A stretch of 64,000 nt of DNA from positions 304,529 to 368,528 of the forward strand of contig JAWKPC010000004.1 of assembly GCA_041390865.1 (NCBI GenBank). The letters are read 5' to 3'. Shown here piece after piece: positions 34,465 through 42,810 of this stretch (the stretch's first letter is position 1; each line of letters opens with the position of its first letter). The position numbers and the translations under genes are program-made. The DNA comes from JAUIIK01 sp041390865 (GTDB lineage Bacteria; Chloroflexota; Chloroflexia; Thermomicrobiales; CFX8). The notes under the pieces were generated by a model that did not search any database, was not told where the DNA came from, and saw nothing but the letters and a program-made list of their open reading frames with translations.

Positions 34465-34961
34465 CCTCGGTCTGGGTCCTCGTCCGCTGGCTCCACCTCC
34501 TGGCGGCGATCACCTGGATCGGCGGGATGCTCTTCATCCTGCTGGTCCTGCTTCCGGTCGTGCGCCCGGCGCTGGCGGCGAACGACCGGGCGTTGCTTGT
34601 CGGTCGCGTCGGAACCCGCTACGGCGTCATCTCGTTCGTCGCCCTGGTCATCCTGCTGGTCACCGGATATCTGAACGGCGAGCGCCGCTCGGTCGATTGG
34701 ACCGACCTGACGGCGACGGTATACGGGACCCGGCTCCTGGTGAAGCTGGTGCTGGTGGCGATCATCATCGTCGTCACCGGCCTGCACGCCTGGTATGGGC
34801 AGCGGATCGTCAGGCTGGTGGAGCAGGCCGTAGGCGCAGCCGATCAGTCAGGAATCGCCATGCAGCGCCGGAGGCTGCAGATCATCTCGGGCACGTTATC
34901 GGGGGTGAATCTGGCGCTGAACCTGGCCGTCGTCTGGATCGCTGCCTCGCTCATCGCGTAG
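34461..34961 (+). CDS. CopD-like / DUF2269-type four-helix membrane protein
   Basis: 166 residues with four membrane helices. The first begins RWLHLLAAITWIGGMLFI, a pattern shared by CopD copper-resistance and DUF2269/DUF4149 proteins, whose His and Trp-Ile-Gly-Gly motif may bind heme or copper. Other helices are RYGVISFVALVILLVTGYL, LLVKLVLVAIIIVVTGLHAWYG and LSGVNLALNLAVVWIAAS. GTG at 34461 overlaps the SufS stop by four bases. Function unknown; heme or copper handling fits the surrounding respiratory genes. Confidence 0.7.
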   Translation: MTSVWVLVRWLHLLAAITWIGGMLFILLVLLPVVRPALAANDRALLVGRVGTRYGVISFVALVILLVTGYLNGERRSVDWTDLTATVYGTRLLVKLVLVAIIIVVTGLHAWYGQRIVRLVEQAVGAADQSGIAMQRRRLQIISGTLSGVNLALNLAVVWIAASLIA

Positions 34962-35045
34962 CGAAGGCCGGAAACCTTCCGACCCGAAGTACGCACGGAC
35001 GATACCAATGCGGTCATGCCCTCTCGCAAGGCTTCAATATCCGAT

Positions 35046-35083
35046 GTAGATCCTTCACTACGGGGAGCCTCCGTTCAGGATGC
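35046..35083 (-). repeat. Half-copy of the 3217-type dispersed repeat
   Basis: On the minus strand this reads GGCATCCTGAACGGAGGCTC followed by AAGGATCT, matching the left half of the element at 3217-3333 with scattered differences. It lies in the spacer after the CopD-like gene. The rest of 34962-35222 holds nothing recognised. Confidence 0.5.
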
Positions 35084-35222
35084 CGTGGTAAGTGATTTTG
35101 GAGTTTCGGGGGACTACACGCAGAGCGGCCACAACAAGACATCGACGTCCCTGACGCTTGCTTCTGTCGACGGCAACCCACAATGGCCCAGACGTCGCTA
35201 CGTCGCCGGCAGATCGTCCAGG

Positions 35223-35905
35223 CTATCGGAACTGGTTGAGACGGTCGATGATCGCGGCCAGAAGTCGGTCGCCCGACGCGGAAGCGAACATCGCCTCTCC
35301 GCCGGAAGCTCCGGGAAGGACGAGCAACTCGTCTCCGTTGCCCGGCGCGTCCTCGGCCATCGTTCGTGCGCGACGGACCATCCCGGCCTCGCCCCTCGGC
35401 GACGACGAAGAGCTTCGGAAAGTCACCCATCCGCTCGTACTCGCCGAATCCGGAGATGAGAATCATCTGGTCGACCAGTTCCGTGGGCGATGATTCCGGC
35501 GCCGATGACTGGCGGCGCGCCAGTGCTGGCCCCGATCAGGGCGACGGCGTCAACGCCGCGCTCACCTCGCAGATACTCGATCGCCTCGACGACGTAGTCA
35601 TAGCTGTAGTCGTTCAGAGCGAGGACGGTCATGTTCTCGTCCGCGATGGCAACAGCGGCGCTCGCCAGGCAGCGGCTGCGCCGCTGCTCGCTCCAACCAG
35701 GACGACCCCGTAGTCGCCCGAACCCCAGAGCAACCCGGTGAACTCACCGATCTCGACTTCCTCACCGACGGTCGGATCGGGAGTGAAGGTCGGGGGAGGA
35801 ACGGGCGTCGCGGTCGGCTCGGCCGCCCCGGCGCCTCCGCAGCCGGGTATCAGGATTAGGACGAAGGCGAGGAGTAGAAAGGCGATGATCGAGCGGTGAA
35901 GAGGC
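35223..35905 (-). pseudogene. Alpha/beta-hydrolase lipoprotein, several frameshifts
   Basis: Minus-strand frames together give a lipoprotein signal (AFLLLAFVLILIPGCGG), a Thr/Pro-rich linker and the start of a hydrolase fold (GDYGVVLVGASSGAA). Then come MTVLALNDYSYDYVVEAIEYL and the nucleophile-type strand GVDAVALIGASTGAPPVI. The C-terminal part has KLFVVAEG and ELLVLPGASGGEAMF. At least three frame changes separate these blocks, and no clear start codon was found upstream of the signal. The Gly-x-Ser-x-Gly motif appears as GASTG, consistent with serine hydrolases. Substrate unknown. The region is either decayed or badly sequenced. Confidence 0.6.
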
Positions 35906-35956
35906 TTGGTCGGTTGGCTGGCCCTTAACTTCTCGTACCGAGACCAGTGCGGCGTT

Positions 35957-35990
35957 CGACTGAGATCTCTCCCTTCGGTCGAGATGACAA
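35957..35990 (-). repeat. Dispersed repeat segment (CATCTCGACCGAAGGG type)
   Basis: On the minus strand TGTCATCTCGACCGAAGGG leads into AGAGATCTCAGTCGAACG. It resembles the TCATC...GATCT layout of the 3217 repeat and directly abuts the broken hydrolase gene. I recall very similar strings as intergenic repeats in environmental bacterial genomes; no copy number can be given here. Confidence 0.4.
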
Positions 35991-36121
35991 CTCATGCTGC
36001 ATTGACGCTGGTCGCTGCATTGGAACCGCGAAGGACGATGATCTTGGGAGACCGGACGCACCTGCCGGGCGGGATGTGGCGGCCTGCCAGGGCATCGGAA
36101 TCCGGCGAGCCTGGCGAACCA

Positions 36122-36953
36122 TCAGCGTTCCAGCACGCTCAGCCGCGACTCGGCGATTGCCGTAGCCTGTTCGATGTCTCCGGCGTCGATGAGATCCAGG
36201 ACTTGTTCGATATCAGCCCGGGCGTCGACATTCTCGGTGGCATCGACGTAGATCGTGAGGTTGCGGACGGCGTCCTCGACATCGTTGGCACGAAGGGCCA
36301 GCACGCCGAGATCGAGATACATCTTCGTCCAGCGGCCGGTCCTCGGCTTCCTTGAAGTCACTTCCCGTGACGATGATCGCCCGCGCTCCGGCCCAGTCCC
36401 CGGACTTCAGCAGATCGAGCGCATCGTTCAGCTCGGGAATCCGGTCGACGTCGTGCGCGTACCGCACTCCACCTTCGAGGTGGTAGATCGCGTCTTCCCG
36501 GTTCTTGATGTCAATCGCATGAACGGCAAGCTGGAGGTGGGTGATGCCGCGTCGGACGGTTCGCTCGACATCGGCACGGCTGCCGGAGAGGCCGCCGATG
36601 TACTCGGCGATCTTGTCGAGCTGCTCGTCGCTCAGCTGATTCTCGTCAAACGCCGGCATCTGATCGACCGGATCGCGCACCATCAGCTTCACGATGTCGG
36701 CCGAATGGCCGATGATGTGGGGCGCTGACGCGCCGAGTCCGTCCGGACCGTGGCAGCCGGCACAACCAGCCTCGGCGAACAACCGCTGCCCCTCGCTCAC
36801 CTGCTCGATGGTCGTGGCATCGACGACCGGATGGCCGGCCGGAAAGTCGTGCGTTCCGTCGGGGGAAGAGTTCTGGGCGCGGCTGCAGGTTGCGACGACG
36901 ATAACGAAGCCGAGAACGAGACCAATCCCGACGACCATCTTGATGAAGTTCAC
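36122..36953 (-). pseudogene. Membrane-anchored cytochrome c with helical C-terminal domain, one frameshift
   Basis: GTG at 36953 follows GAAGGGG and opens a membrane anchor (IKMVVGIGLVLGFVIVVATC). A class I cytochrome c domain follows, with heme motif GCAGCHGPDGLG and a likely Met ligand in VDQMPAFDENQLSD. The C-terminal 120 residues form paired helices (THLQLAVHAIDIKNREDAIYHL, ELNDALDLLKSGDWAGARAI). These continue in another frame as WTKMYLDLGVLALRAND to LSVLER. Removing one C near 36335-36339 restores the reading (EDRRWTKMYL). The protein could donate electrons to the CuA or cd1-like enzyme. It lies between the NirS-like block and the hydrogenase operon on the hydrogenase strand. Confidence 0.7.
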
Positions 36954-37102
36954 GCGTGCCGCCCCTTCTCGGGCACGGTCCAATACCGATCTTAACGCTA
37001 TGCGCCGCGATCCCTGGATTGCAGATCCTGTTGGTACTGATTCCGGAGCATCGCGCGCTGGTTTCTTAGCCGAAACCGTCAAGATAGAGGGAAACGGCGG
37101 AT

Positions 37103-37645
37103 CTACGACCCATCCAAACGCGCAGGCAGCCTCAAGTTCGTCTCCCGCAGCTTCGGCTCCAGGCGTCCCAGGGCAACCATCAGCCCCTGGATAAGCGCCA
37201 GCGGCCGGGGAGGACAGCCGGGAATGAACACATCGACGGGAAGGACGTTCTTGACCCCGCCGGCAGTGCAATAGCTGCCCTGGAGGACTCCGCCGCCACA
37301 GGCGCATGCGCCGACGGCGACGACTAGACGCGGCTCCGGCATCGCCTCGTAGGTCATACGGGCGGCCTGTTCCAGATTACGGGTGACGCTGCCGGTCACC
37401 AGCAGCAGATCAGCGTGGCGGGGAGATGCCACGATGTCGATACCGAGACGCTGGATATCGTAGACCGGCCCCATCAACGCCTGGATTTCCCAGTCGCAAC
37501 CGTTGCATGAACCGGCGTCGAGGTGGCGAATGTGCAGCGAGCGGCGCAGTAGCCGGTGAATACGCGCGCCCAGGCGATCGGCCAGCCTATCGGGGTCCTG
37601 CATTTCCCGGTCACGCACTTCCGGGACAATCAGCGGTGAGTTCAT
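37103..37645 (-). CDS. hyfI: Group 4 [NiFe] hydrogenase small subunit (HyfI/NuoB type)
   Basis: 180 residues of the NuoB/HycG/HyfI family. Cluster ligands are visible: GSCNGCDWEI (Cys47, Cys50), GACACGGG (Cys114, Cys116) and PGCPPRP (Cys144). This subunit carries the [4Fe-4S] cluster nearest the [NiFe] site. There is no Tat signal or extra ferredoxin-type C-terminal domain, so it is the short, cytoplasm-facing group 4 form. ATG at 37645 overlaps the ferredoxin stop (ATGA), and it is the last gene of the hydrogenase operon. Confidence 0.88.
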   Translation of the reverse strand: MNSPLIVPEVRDREMQDPDRLADRLGARIHRLLRRSLHIRHLDAGSCNGCDWEIQALMGPVYDIQRLGIDIVASPRHADLLLVTGSVTRNLEQAARMTYEAMPEPRLVVAVGACACGGGVLQGSYCTAGGVKNVLPVDVFIPGCPPRPLALIQGLMVALGRLEPKLRETNLRLPARLDGS

Positions 37646-38013
37646 CGCGGCACATCCTCATTCCGGGCTTGAAACGCAATCCGAGTGACCAGGTCGGCGG
37701 CGTCGCGCACGGCAAGCTCATACTCGTTCGACATCGTGAGCGCCCGCTCGGGACAGACCTCGGTACACAGGCCGCAGAAGACGCAACGGCTGTCGTCCAG
37801 TTCCCAGGTCCAGCGTCCCTCGCCGCCGTCGATCACGCGGATCGCGGCGCTCGGGCAAGCCCGCATGCAATCTCCGTGGCCGGAACAACGAGCACTGTCG
37901 ATCTGTAGCTGTCCCCGATAGGCTTGCGGGGCAGGCTCCGGGGATTCGGGATAGCTGGTCGTGACGAGGCCGGTTCTCAAGCTGCGCCGAAAGATCTCAG
38001 GCATTGAAGTCAT
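37642..38013 (-). CDS. hyfH: Hydrogenase ferredoxin-like subunit (HyfH type) with one Cys replaced by His
   Basis: 123 residues with two [4Fe-4S] motifs as in HyfH/HycF/NuoI. The second is regular: CVFCGLCTEVCP (Cys77, 80, 83, 87). The first is CSGHGDCMRACP, where position 46 is His instead of Cys (Cys43-x2-His46-x2-Cys49-x3-Cys53). One cluster would therefore be His-ligated, three-iron, or lost. It passes electrons between the small subunit and a soluble donor or acceptor. It lies between the large- and small-subunit genes, overlapping the latter by four bases. Confidence 0.85.
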   Translation of the reverse strand: MTSMPEIFRRSLRTGLVTTSYPESPEPAPQAYRGQLQIDSARCSGHGDCMRACPSAAIRVIDGGEGRWTWELDDSRCVFCGLCTEVCPERALTMSNEYELAVRDAADLVTRIAFQARNEDVPR

Positions 38014-38067
38014 CGACGGCCTTCGCTCTCAGGGACCGCGGTCTACGAGTCACCGGGTATTCCTCTC

Positions 38068-39648
38068 TCATCGGTCCAGGCAGGCGTAGCAGAGCTCGAA
38101 GCTCTTATTGATCAACGGGAAATCGGGAACCATGTTGCCCGGCACCGAAGCTGCAACAGCCGGCCAGTTCGGGTAGCTCGCCGAACGGACTCTGTATCGC
38201 TCGATCGTCCCGTCGGCAGCGGTCCGGACCCAGTGAATGTTCTCGCCGCGGGGCGACTCGGTAACGCCGAACGCAAAGCACCCGCCTGGTATCGGCCCCA
38301 GCGCCGTCGCAACCGGACCATCCGGCATGGTCGACAGTATCGCCCGGATGATCGCGAGTGAGGCCAGCACCTCGTCGATGCGGACCAGCACCCGGGCCTT
38401 GACATCCCCCTCGTCCCGCACAACCACCGGCACGGCCATCGGCAAACGGTCGTAGAACGCGTGAGGATGGTCTCGACGGCTATCGATATCGACGCCGCTG
38501 GCCCGCGCCGCCACGCCGACGGCTCCCAGCGCCCGTGCGGTGGCTTCGGGCAGGATGCCGGTCGTCGTCAACCGCTCGACGAGCGTCTCGCTCGCCAGGA
38601 TCAGTTCGATGAACGCCTGGAACTCCGTAGCAATTGAGCCCAGAGTGCGGGTCAGGTCCGCCACATCCTCAACGTGAAGATCGCGGCGCACCCCACCGAG
38701 ACGCACTGCGCCATGCAGAAAGCGATTGCCGACGAGCCGTTCATTGAGCCGCTGCGCGTCTTCCTTGAGCCGGGCGCCGAACGACGCTCCGACGGAGAAG
38801 CCAACACCGGCGCAGATGTTCCCGAGGTCTCCGAGGTGGTTATAGAGTCGTTCGAGCTCCAGGTAGATCGTGCGTAATGCAGCAGCCTTCGGCGGGGCTT
38901 CAACGCCGGCGATTCGCTCGATAGCCTGGGCGTATGCCACCGCATGCGAGCACGAACAGGCTCCACAGATACGCTCGGCAATCTGCAACGCATGCCCAAC
39001 CGCTTTGCCCTCGACGAGCTTCTCGATGCCGCGATGGGTATAGAAGAGCCGCGTTTCAAGGTGAAAGACCGCCTCGCCAACGGCGGCGAAGCGGAAATGC
39101 CCCGGTTCGATGACTCCTGCATGGATCGGTCCGACCGGAATCTCGACGAAGCCCTCGCCATGCAGCGAATGAAAGCGATATGGCTCACGCTCCACTCTCG
39201 GCACCGGCAGCGACGGGTCGAAGTCCTTCCGCAGCGGGTGAACGCCCTCCGGCCAGTCATCATGCAATACGAGCCGTCGCGGGTCGGGATGGCCGGCTGG
39301 CGTCAACCCGAACATGTCTTGCACCTCACGCTCGTACCAGTGTGCGGCCGGGACCAGCGGAGTGATCGACGGGAATGACGCCTCGGCGGGTTCGACCAGG
39401 GTTTCGAGCGTCATCCAACCGCCGGAGGCTGGAGCAAAGACATAGGAGAGCCGGTAGTGACCCGAGTTCGAGCGGTCATCCTCACCGACCATGAAGGCAA
39501 GGCGCGCATCGAGCTCGCTCACGATGGATGCGGCGGCGGCGGGAAGCTGGTCGGGATCTACCGCAACGTGCCGTTCAGCCGGCTGGTTGCCCCGGGGGTT
39601 GTCGCGAGATGCTTGCGCGTCAGTCTGCAACCTGTCCCTCTCGATCAT
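38068..39648 (-). CDS. hyfG: Group 4 [NiFe] hydrogenase large subunit (HyfG/HycE type)
   Basis: 526 residues: a NuoC-like N-terminal domain (about 25-150, with HWYEREVQDMFGL and HPLRKDF) fused to a NuoD/large-subunit domain, the HycE/HyfG layout. The [NiFe] ligands are kept: RICGACSCSH (Cys228, Cys231) and ELCYACLDR at the end (Cys520, Cys523). This separates it from Nuo49, which lacks them. The usual Asp-Pro before the third Cys reads Glu-Leu here. The protein stops three residues after the last Cys, so no C-terminal peptide would need cleaving. It would oxidise or evolve H2, coupled to the membrane subunits encoded upstream. No maturation (Hyp) genes are in the window. Confidence 0.88.
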   Translation of the reverse strand: MIERDRLQTDAQASRDNPRGNQPAERHVAVDPDQLPAAAASIVSELDARLAFMVGEDDRSNSGHYRLSYVFAPASGGWMTLETLVEPAEASFPSITPLVPAAHWYEREVQDMFGLTPAGHPDPRRLVLHDDWPEGVHPLRKDFDPSLPVPRVEREPYRFHSLHGEGFVEIPVGPIHAGVIEPGHFRFAAVGEAVFHLETRLFYTHRGIEKLVEGKAVGHALQIAERICGACSCSHAVAYAQAIERIAGVEAPPKAAALRTIYLELERLYNHLGDLGNICAGVGFSVGASFGARLKEDAQRLNERLVGNRFLHGAVRLGGVRRDLHVEDVADLTRTLGSIATEFQAFIELILASETLVERLTTTGILPEATARALGAVGVAARASGVDIDSRRDHPHAFYDRLPMAVPVVVRDEGDVKARVLVRIDEVLASLAIIRAILSTMPDGPVATALGPIPGGCFAFGVTESPRGENIHWVRTAADGTIERYRVRSASYPNWPAVAASVPGNMVPDFPLINKSFELCYACLDR

Positions 39649-39651
39649 GAG

Positions 39652-41181
39652 CTACCTACTTGCCGTTGCGGATACCGGCTGGAGCACCGCGCTGACATCG
39701 TCGAAGAGATCGGTCACCGGCCCCGGCACGTAGAGCCCGAACACGACCACGGCTGCCACCATCGGAACGACCGCCGCAACCCAGAGCGCATCCTCGCGCC
39801 AGGACCGGCCCGGATCGCTGCCATGAGTGGCGGGAACCAGTCGATTGGCAGGTGAGCCATAGACAATCCTGAGCCCCTGGGCCAGCAGGCCGGCGAAAAT
39901 CAGGCCAAGGAGAACGATCACGAGGACACTGGCGGCCAGCGCCTCCCGGCTGCCGGAAAAACCGGCGCTGGCGATCGCGATCTCCGATATGAAGATGCTG
40001 AATGGCGGCAAGCCGGTGATCGCCAGGATGCCGAATAACAGCAGCCAGCCTGCCAGCGGCGCAACCCGGACAATGCCGCGTAGAGCACTGATCCGCCGGG
40101 TGCCGAATCGCTGGGATATGTCTCCCGCCACGAAGAAGAGCAGCGACTTGGTCAGTGCATGGTTGACGAGATGGAGCAGCCCTGCCGCCGTACCGAGCGG
40201 CCCGCCGATTCCGAAAGCGACCGCCATCAGCCCGATATGCTCGACACTCGAGTAGGCCAGCAGCCGCTTGAGATCCCGCTGAACGACGATGAACGGCACG
40301 GCCACGGCGATCGAGAAGACCCCGAAGGCGAGCAGCAAATTCGACGAGAATGCAGAACCGGTCGCGTCGGCTGTTATGACATGGAACCGCAAGATGGCGT
40401 AGAGAGCGCAGGCCAGCAGGACGCCGGAGAGCACGCCGCTGATCGGCGACGGCGCTTGCGAATGGGCATCGGCCAGCCAGGTGTGCAACGGTGCGAACCC
40501 TGCTTTCGTGCCGAAACCGATCAGGATGAAGACGAACGCGAGCTGCATCATCGCCGGGTCAAGTTCCCCGGAACGGGCGCTCAAAGCGCTCCAGTCGAGG
40601 CTCGCCCCGCCCTCGCCGGCTGCCTGAACCGCCGCATAGTAGGTCAGGAGAACCCCGAAAAGCGCGAACGTAATACCCACCGTGCAAAGGATGATGTACT
40701 TCCAGGCAGCTTCGAGCGCGGCTCTGGTGCGATAAAAGCCAACCAGCAGCGCCGATGCCAGAGTGGTCGCCTCGACGCTAACCCAGAGCAGGCCCAGGTT
40801 GTCGACCGAGACCGTTGCCAGCATCGTCCAGATGAAGATGTGGAAGCCGAAGTAGTACCAGCCCAGCCCCCGGCGTCCATCCAGCACATGGCCGGCTCCC
40901 AGGTCGCGCCGCAGATACCCGATCGAAACCAATGACGCGGCAAGCCCGACGACGGTGATCGTCCCAAGCATGACCGCCGACAGCGCATCGACGTAGAGCA
41001 GGCCCGTCGGATCGCGCTGTGCACCGCTACGAGCCACATCCACAACGGCGATGCCGGCCACCAGGAACGTTAGCGCCGACCCGATGGCATTGGCCCATTC
41101 GATGACGTGCTGCCTGCGATAGAGCAGACGGCAGACGACGGCCGTTACCAGAGGGACAACGAGCAGCGCGATCAACAGCAT
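39652..41181 (-). CDS. hyfF: Proton-translocating hydrogenase membrane subunit (HyfF type)
   Basis: 509 residues, about 14 membrane helices, of the NuoL/M/N-MrpD family and the length of HyfF. Conserved features include the charged-helix motif GFGTKAGFAPLHTWLADAHSQAP, with its Lys, and the RDLKRLLAYSSVEHIGLMAVAFG helix. These Lys and Glu residues form the antiporter-like proton channel. It sits between HyfE and the large subunit, as in E. coli hyf. Starts are tightly spaced: 4 bases after HyfE, and 3 before the large subunit. Confidence 0.88.
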   Translation of the reverse strand: MLLIALLVVPLVTAVVCRLLYRRQHVIEWANAIGSALTFLVAGIAVVDVARSGAQRDPTGLLYVDALSAVMLGTITVVGLAASLVSIGYLRRDLGAGHVLDGRRGLGWYYFGFHIFIWTMLATVSVDNLGLLWVSVEATTLASALLVGFYRTRAALEAAWKYIILCTVGITFALFGVLLTYYAAVQAAGEGGASLDWSALSARSGELDPAMMQLAFVFILIGFGTKAGFAPLHTWLADAHSQAPSPISGVLSGVLLACALYAILRFHVITADATGSAFSSNLLLAFGVFSIAVAVPFIVVQRDLKRLLAYSSVEHIGLMAVAFGIGGPLGTAAGLLHLVNHALTKSLLFFVAGDISQRFGTRRISALRGIVRVAPLAGWLLLFGILAITGLPPFSIFISEIAIASAGFSGSREALAASVLVIVLLGLIFAGLLAQGLRIVYGSPANRLVPATHGSDPGRSWREDALWVAAVVPMVAAVVVFGLYVPGPVTDLFDDVSAVLQPVSATASR

Positions 41182-41185
41182 ATCG

Positions 41186-41869
41186 TCAGCCTCGCAACGA
41201 TCTGAGGCGAGCGATGTCAGTCGTCGCCAGCCGCTGGCCTATCTCATGGGTCACGAGCGCCATCAGGGCGACGCCGGTCAACACATCCATCGCGATACCG
41301 AACTCGACGGCAAGCGGCAGCCCATGCGTCGCGGCAACGGCGGCCAGGAAGATCGCGTTCTCCATTGTCACCAGACCGATCACCTGGGTGAGGGCGCGCT
41401 TGCGACTCGCCATCATGAACAGTCCCAGCATCAGCAGGCCGAGCGCCGCCGGCAATGCGTTTGGCGCATCGAAGCCATGCGGGCCGGTACTTACCTGGCG
41501 GATCGGTTCGACTACCCAGTAGGCAACGGCGATGATCGCGACGGCAACCGGGAAGGCTAGCTTGATCGGCAAGACCGATTCGACATCGTGATGGACCGGC
41601 AAACGGCTCAGGGCGAACCAGAGGATCAACGGGATCGCCACGACTTTGACCGCGACCGCGACCGCAAAGGCGGCCCACGGCCTCCAGGCCATGTCGGTTG
41701 CCGCGGCAGCGCCCGAAGCTGCCCCGAGTAGTAGCCCCTGGCCTGCCAGCAGGACGATTGCCGTTTCCAGATGTTTGACCAGGACGCTGACCAGCCCGAG
41801 CGCGAGCAGCCCGAGCGCCATCGCGTTGATGAGCGTACCGGCCTGGCCAGTTGAAATCAGATCGTTCAT
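41186..41869 (-). CDS. hyfE: Hydrogenase-4 membrane subunit HyfE
   Basis: 227 residues with about seven hydrophobic helices and the length of E. coli HyfE (about 216). The N-terminal half resembles NuoK/MrpC subunits, for example LVSVLVKHLETAIVLLAGQGLLLGA. HyfE is a diagnostic component of group 4 hydrogenases of the Hyf type and is absent from ordinary complex I. It is two bases from the HyfC stop codon, indicating tight coupling. Confidence 0.82.
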   Translation of the reverse strand: MNDLISTGQAGTLINAMALGLLALGLVSVLVKHLETAIVLLAGQGLLLGAASGAAAATDMAWRPWAAFAVAVAVKVVAIPLILWFALSRLPVHHDVESVLPIKLAFPVAVAIIAVAYWVVEPIRQVSTGPHGFDAPNALPAALGLLMLGLFMMASRKRALTQVIGLVTMENAIFLAAVAATHGLPLAVEFGIAMDVLTGVALMALVTHEIGQRLATTDIARLRSLRG

Positions 41870-41871
41870 CG

Positions 41872-42801
41872 CTACGGCCCTGCCACGAATGTCGCCATGA
41901 CGGCGATAACGCCGAAGACGCTTGCCGCTCCAACCAGATCCGGCACCCGGAAGATGCGCAGCTTGGCAAACGCTGTTTCAACAACGCCGAGCAACAGGCC
42001 CAAACCACACACCTTCAGCGCCCAAACGCCAACGCCGATCAGCACGCTCGCGAGTCCCAGGCGAGCGGGGTCAGCCATGCCCCAGGGCAGGAATAGCGCC
42101 GCGATCAACGAGAGGATCGCGAGCTGCTTGATCTGGGTAGTCCAATGGAGGACGCCGAGCGGCCGGCCACTGTATTCCAGCAGCATGCCCTCGTGGACCA
42201 TCGTGAGCTCCAGGTGCGTATCGGGGTTGTCGACCGGAATACGGCCGGTCTCGGCGATCGCCACGATCATCAGCCCGACGAAGGCGGCGGCGTCGCTCGC
42301 ACCGGGCCAGCCGGAACCGACGAGCGCCGTTAGCGACGTGGACCCGCCGGGCAGGGCGACCGCGAAGACGACGAGAAGGAGCGCGGGCTCGATCAAGGCG
42401 GCGAAGGCCACCTCTCGGCTGGAACCCATCCCGCCGAAATTGCTGCCGGTGTCGAGCGCAGCCAGCGCCAGCCAGAATCGTGCCAGCGCGAACAACCCGA
42501 CGAAGACAATCGCGTCACCGAACCCTGGAGCGGCAGACCCGGCAGCGAAGGTCGGGACGAGCGCCGCCGCGACGATGATCGCCCCGGCATAGACGAACGG
42601 CGCAACGCGAAAGACCCAGGACGCCTGATCGGAAACAACGCTCTCGCGCCCGAGCCACTTCAGCAGGTCAAAATAGGGTTGCAGGATGCCGGGACCGCGC
42701 CGGTTCTGCCAGCGTGCCTTGCTCGTCTTGATCAGTCCCTGGACGAGCGGCGCCAGCAAGACCACGAGCAGGAGTTGAATCGCGAGGAGCAGCGGATCCA
42801 T
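41872..42801 (-). CDS. hyfC: Hydrogenase membrane subunit HyfC (NuoH-like)
   Basis: 309 residues, about eight helices, of the NuoH/HyfC/HycD family, which docks the hydrophilic arm onto the membrane. Family marks are KARWQNRRGPGILQPYFDLLKWL near the N terminus and the loop IPVDNPDTHLELTMVHEGMLLEYSGR, containing the conserved acidic residues of the quinone-site-like region. It lies directly downstream of the broken HyfB gene. Confidence 0.88.
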   Translation of the reverse strand: MDPLLLAIQLLLVVLLAPLVQGLIKTSKARWQNRRGPGILQPYFDLLKWLGRESVVSDQASWVFRVAPFVYAGAIIVAAALVPTFAAGSAAPGFGDAIVFVGLFALARFWLALAALDTGSNFGGMGSSREVAFAALIEPALLLVVFAVALPGGSTSLTALVGSGWPGASDAAAFVGLMIVAIAETGRIPVDNPDTHLELTMVHEGMLLEYSGRPLGVLHWTTQIKQLAILSLIAALFLPWGMADPARLGLASVLIGVGVWALKVCGLGLLLGVVETAFAKLRIFRVPDLVGAASVFGVIAVMATFVAGP

Positions 42802-42810
42802 CGGCCTCCC

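Noticed and set aside
36213..37307. 365-codon version of the cytochrome c with a long N-terminal extension
   Set aside because: The upstream part lacks a start context and is a low-complexity Arg/Ala/Pro-rich readthrough; GTG at 36953 with GAAGGGG upstream begins the signal anchor.
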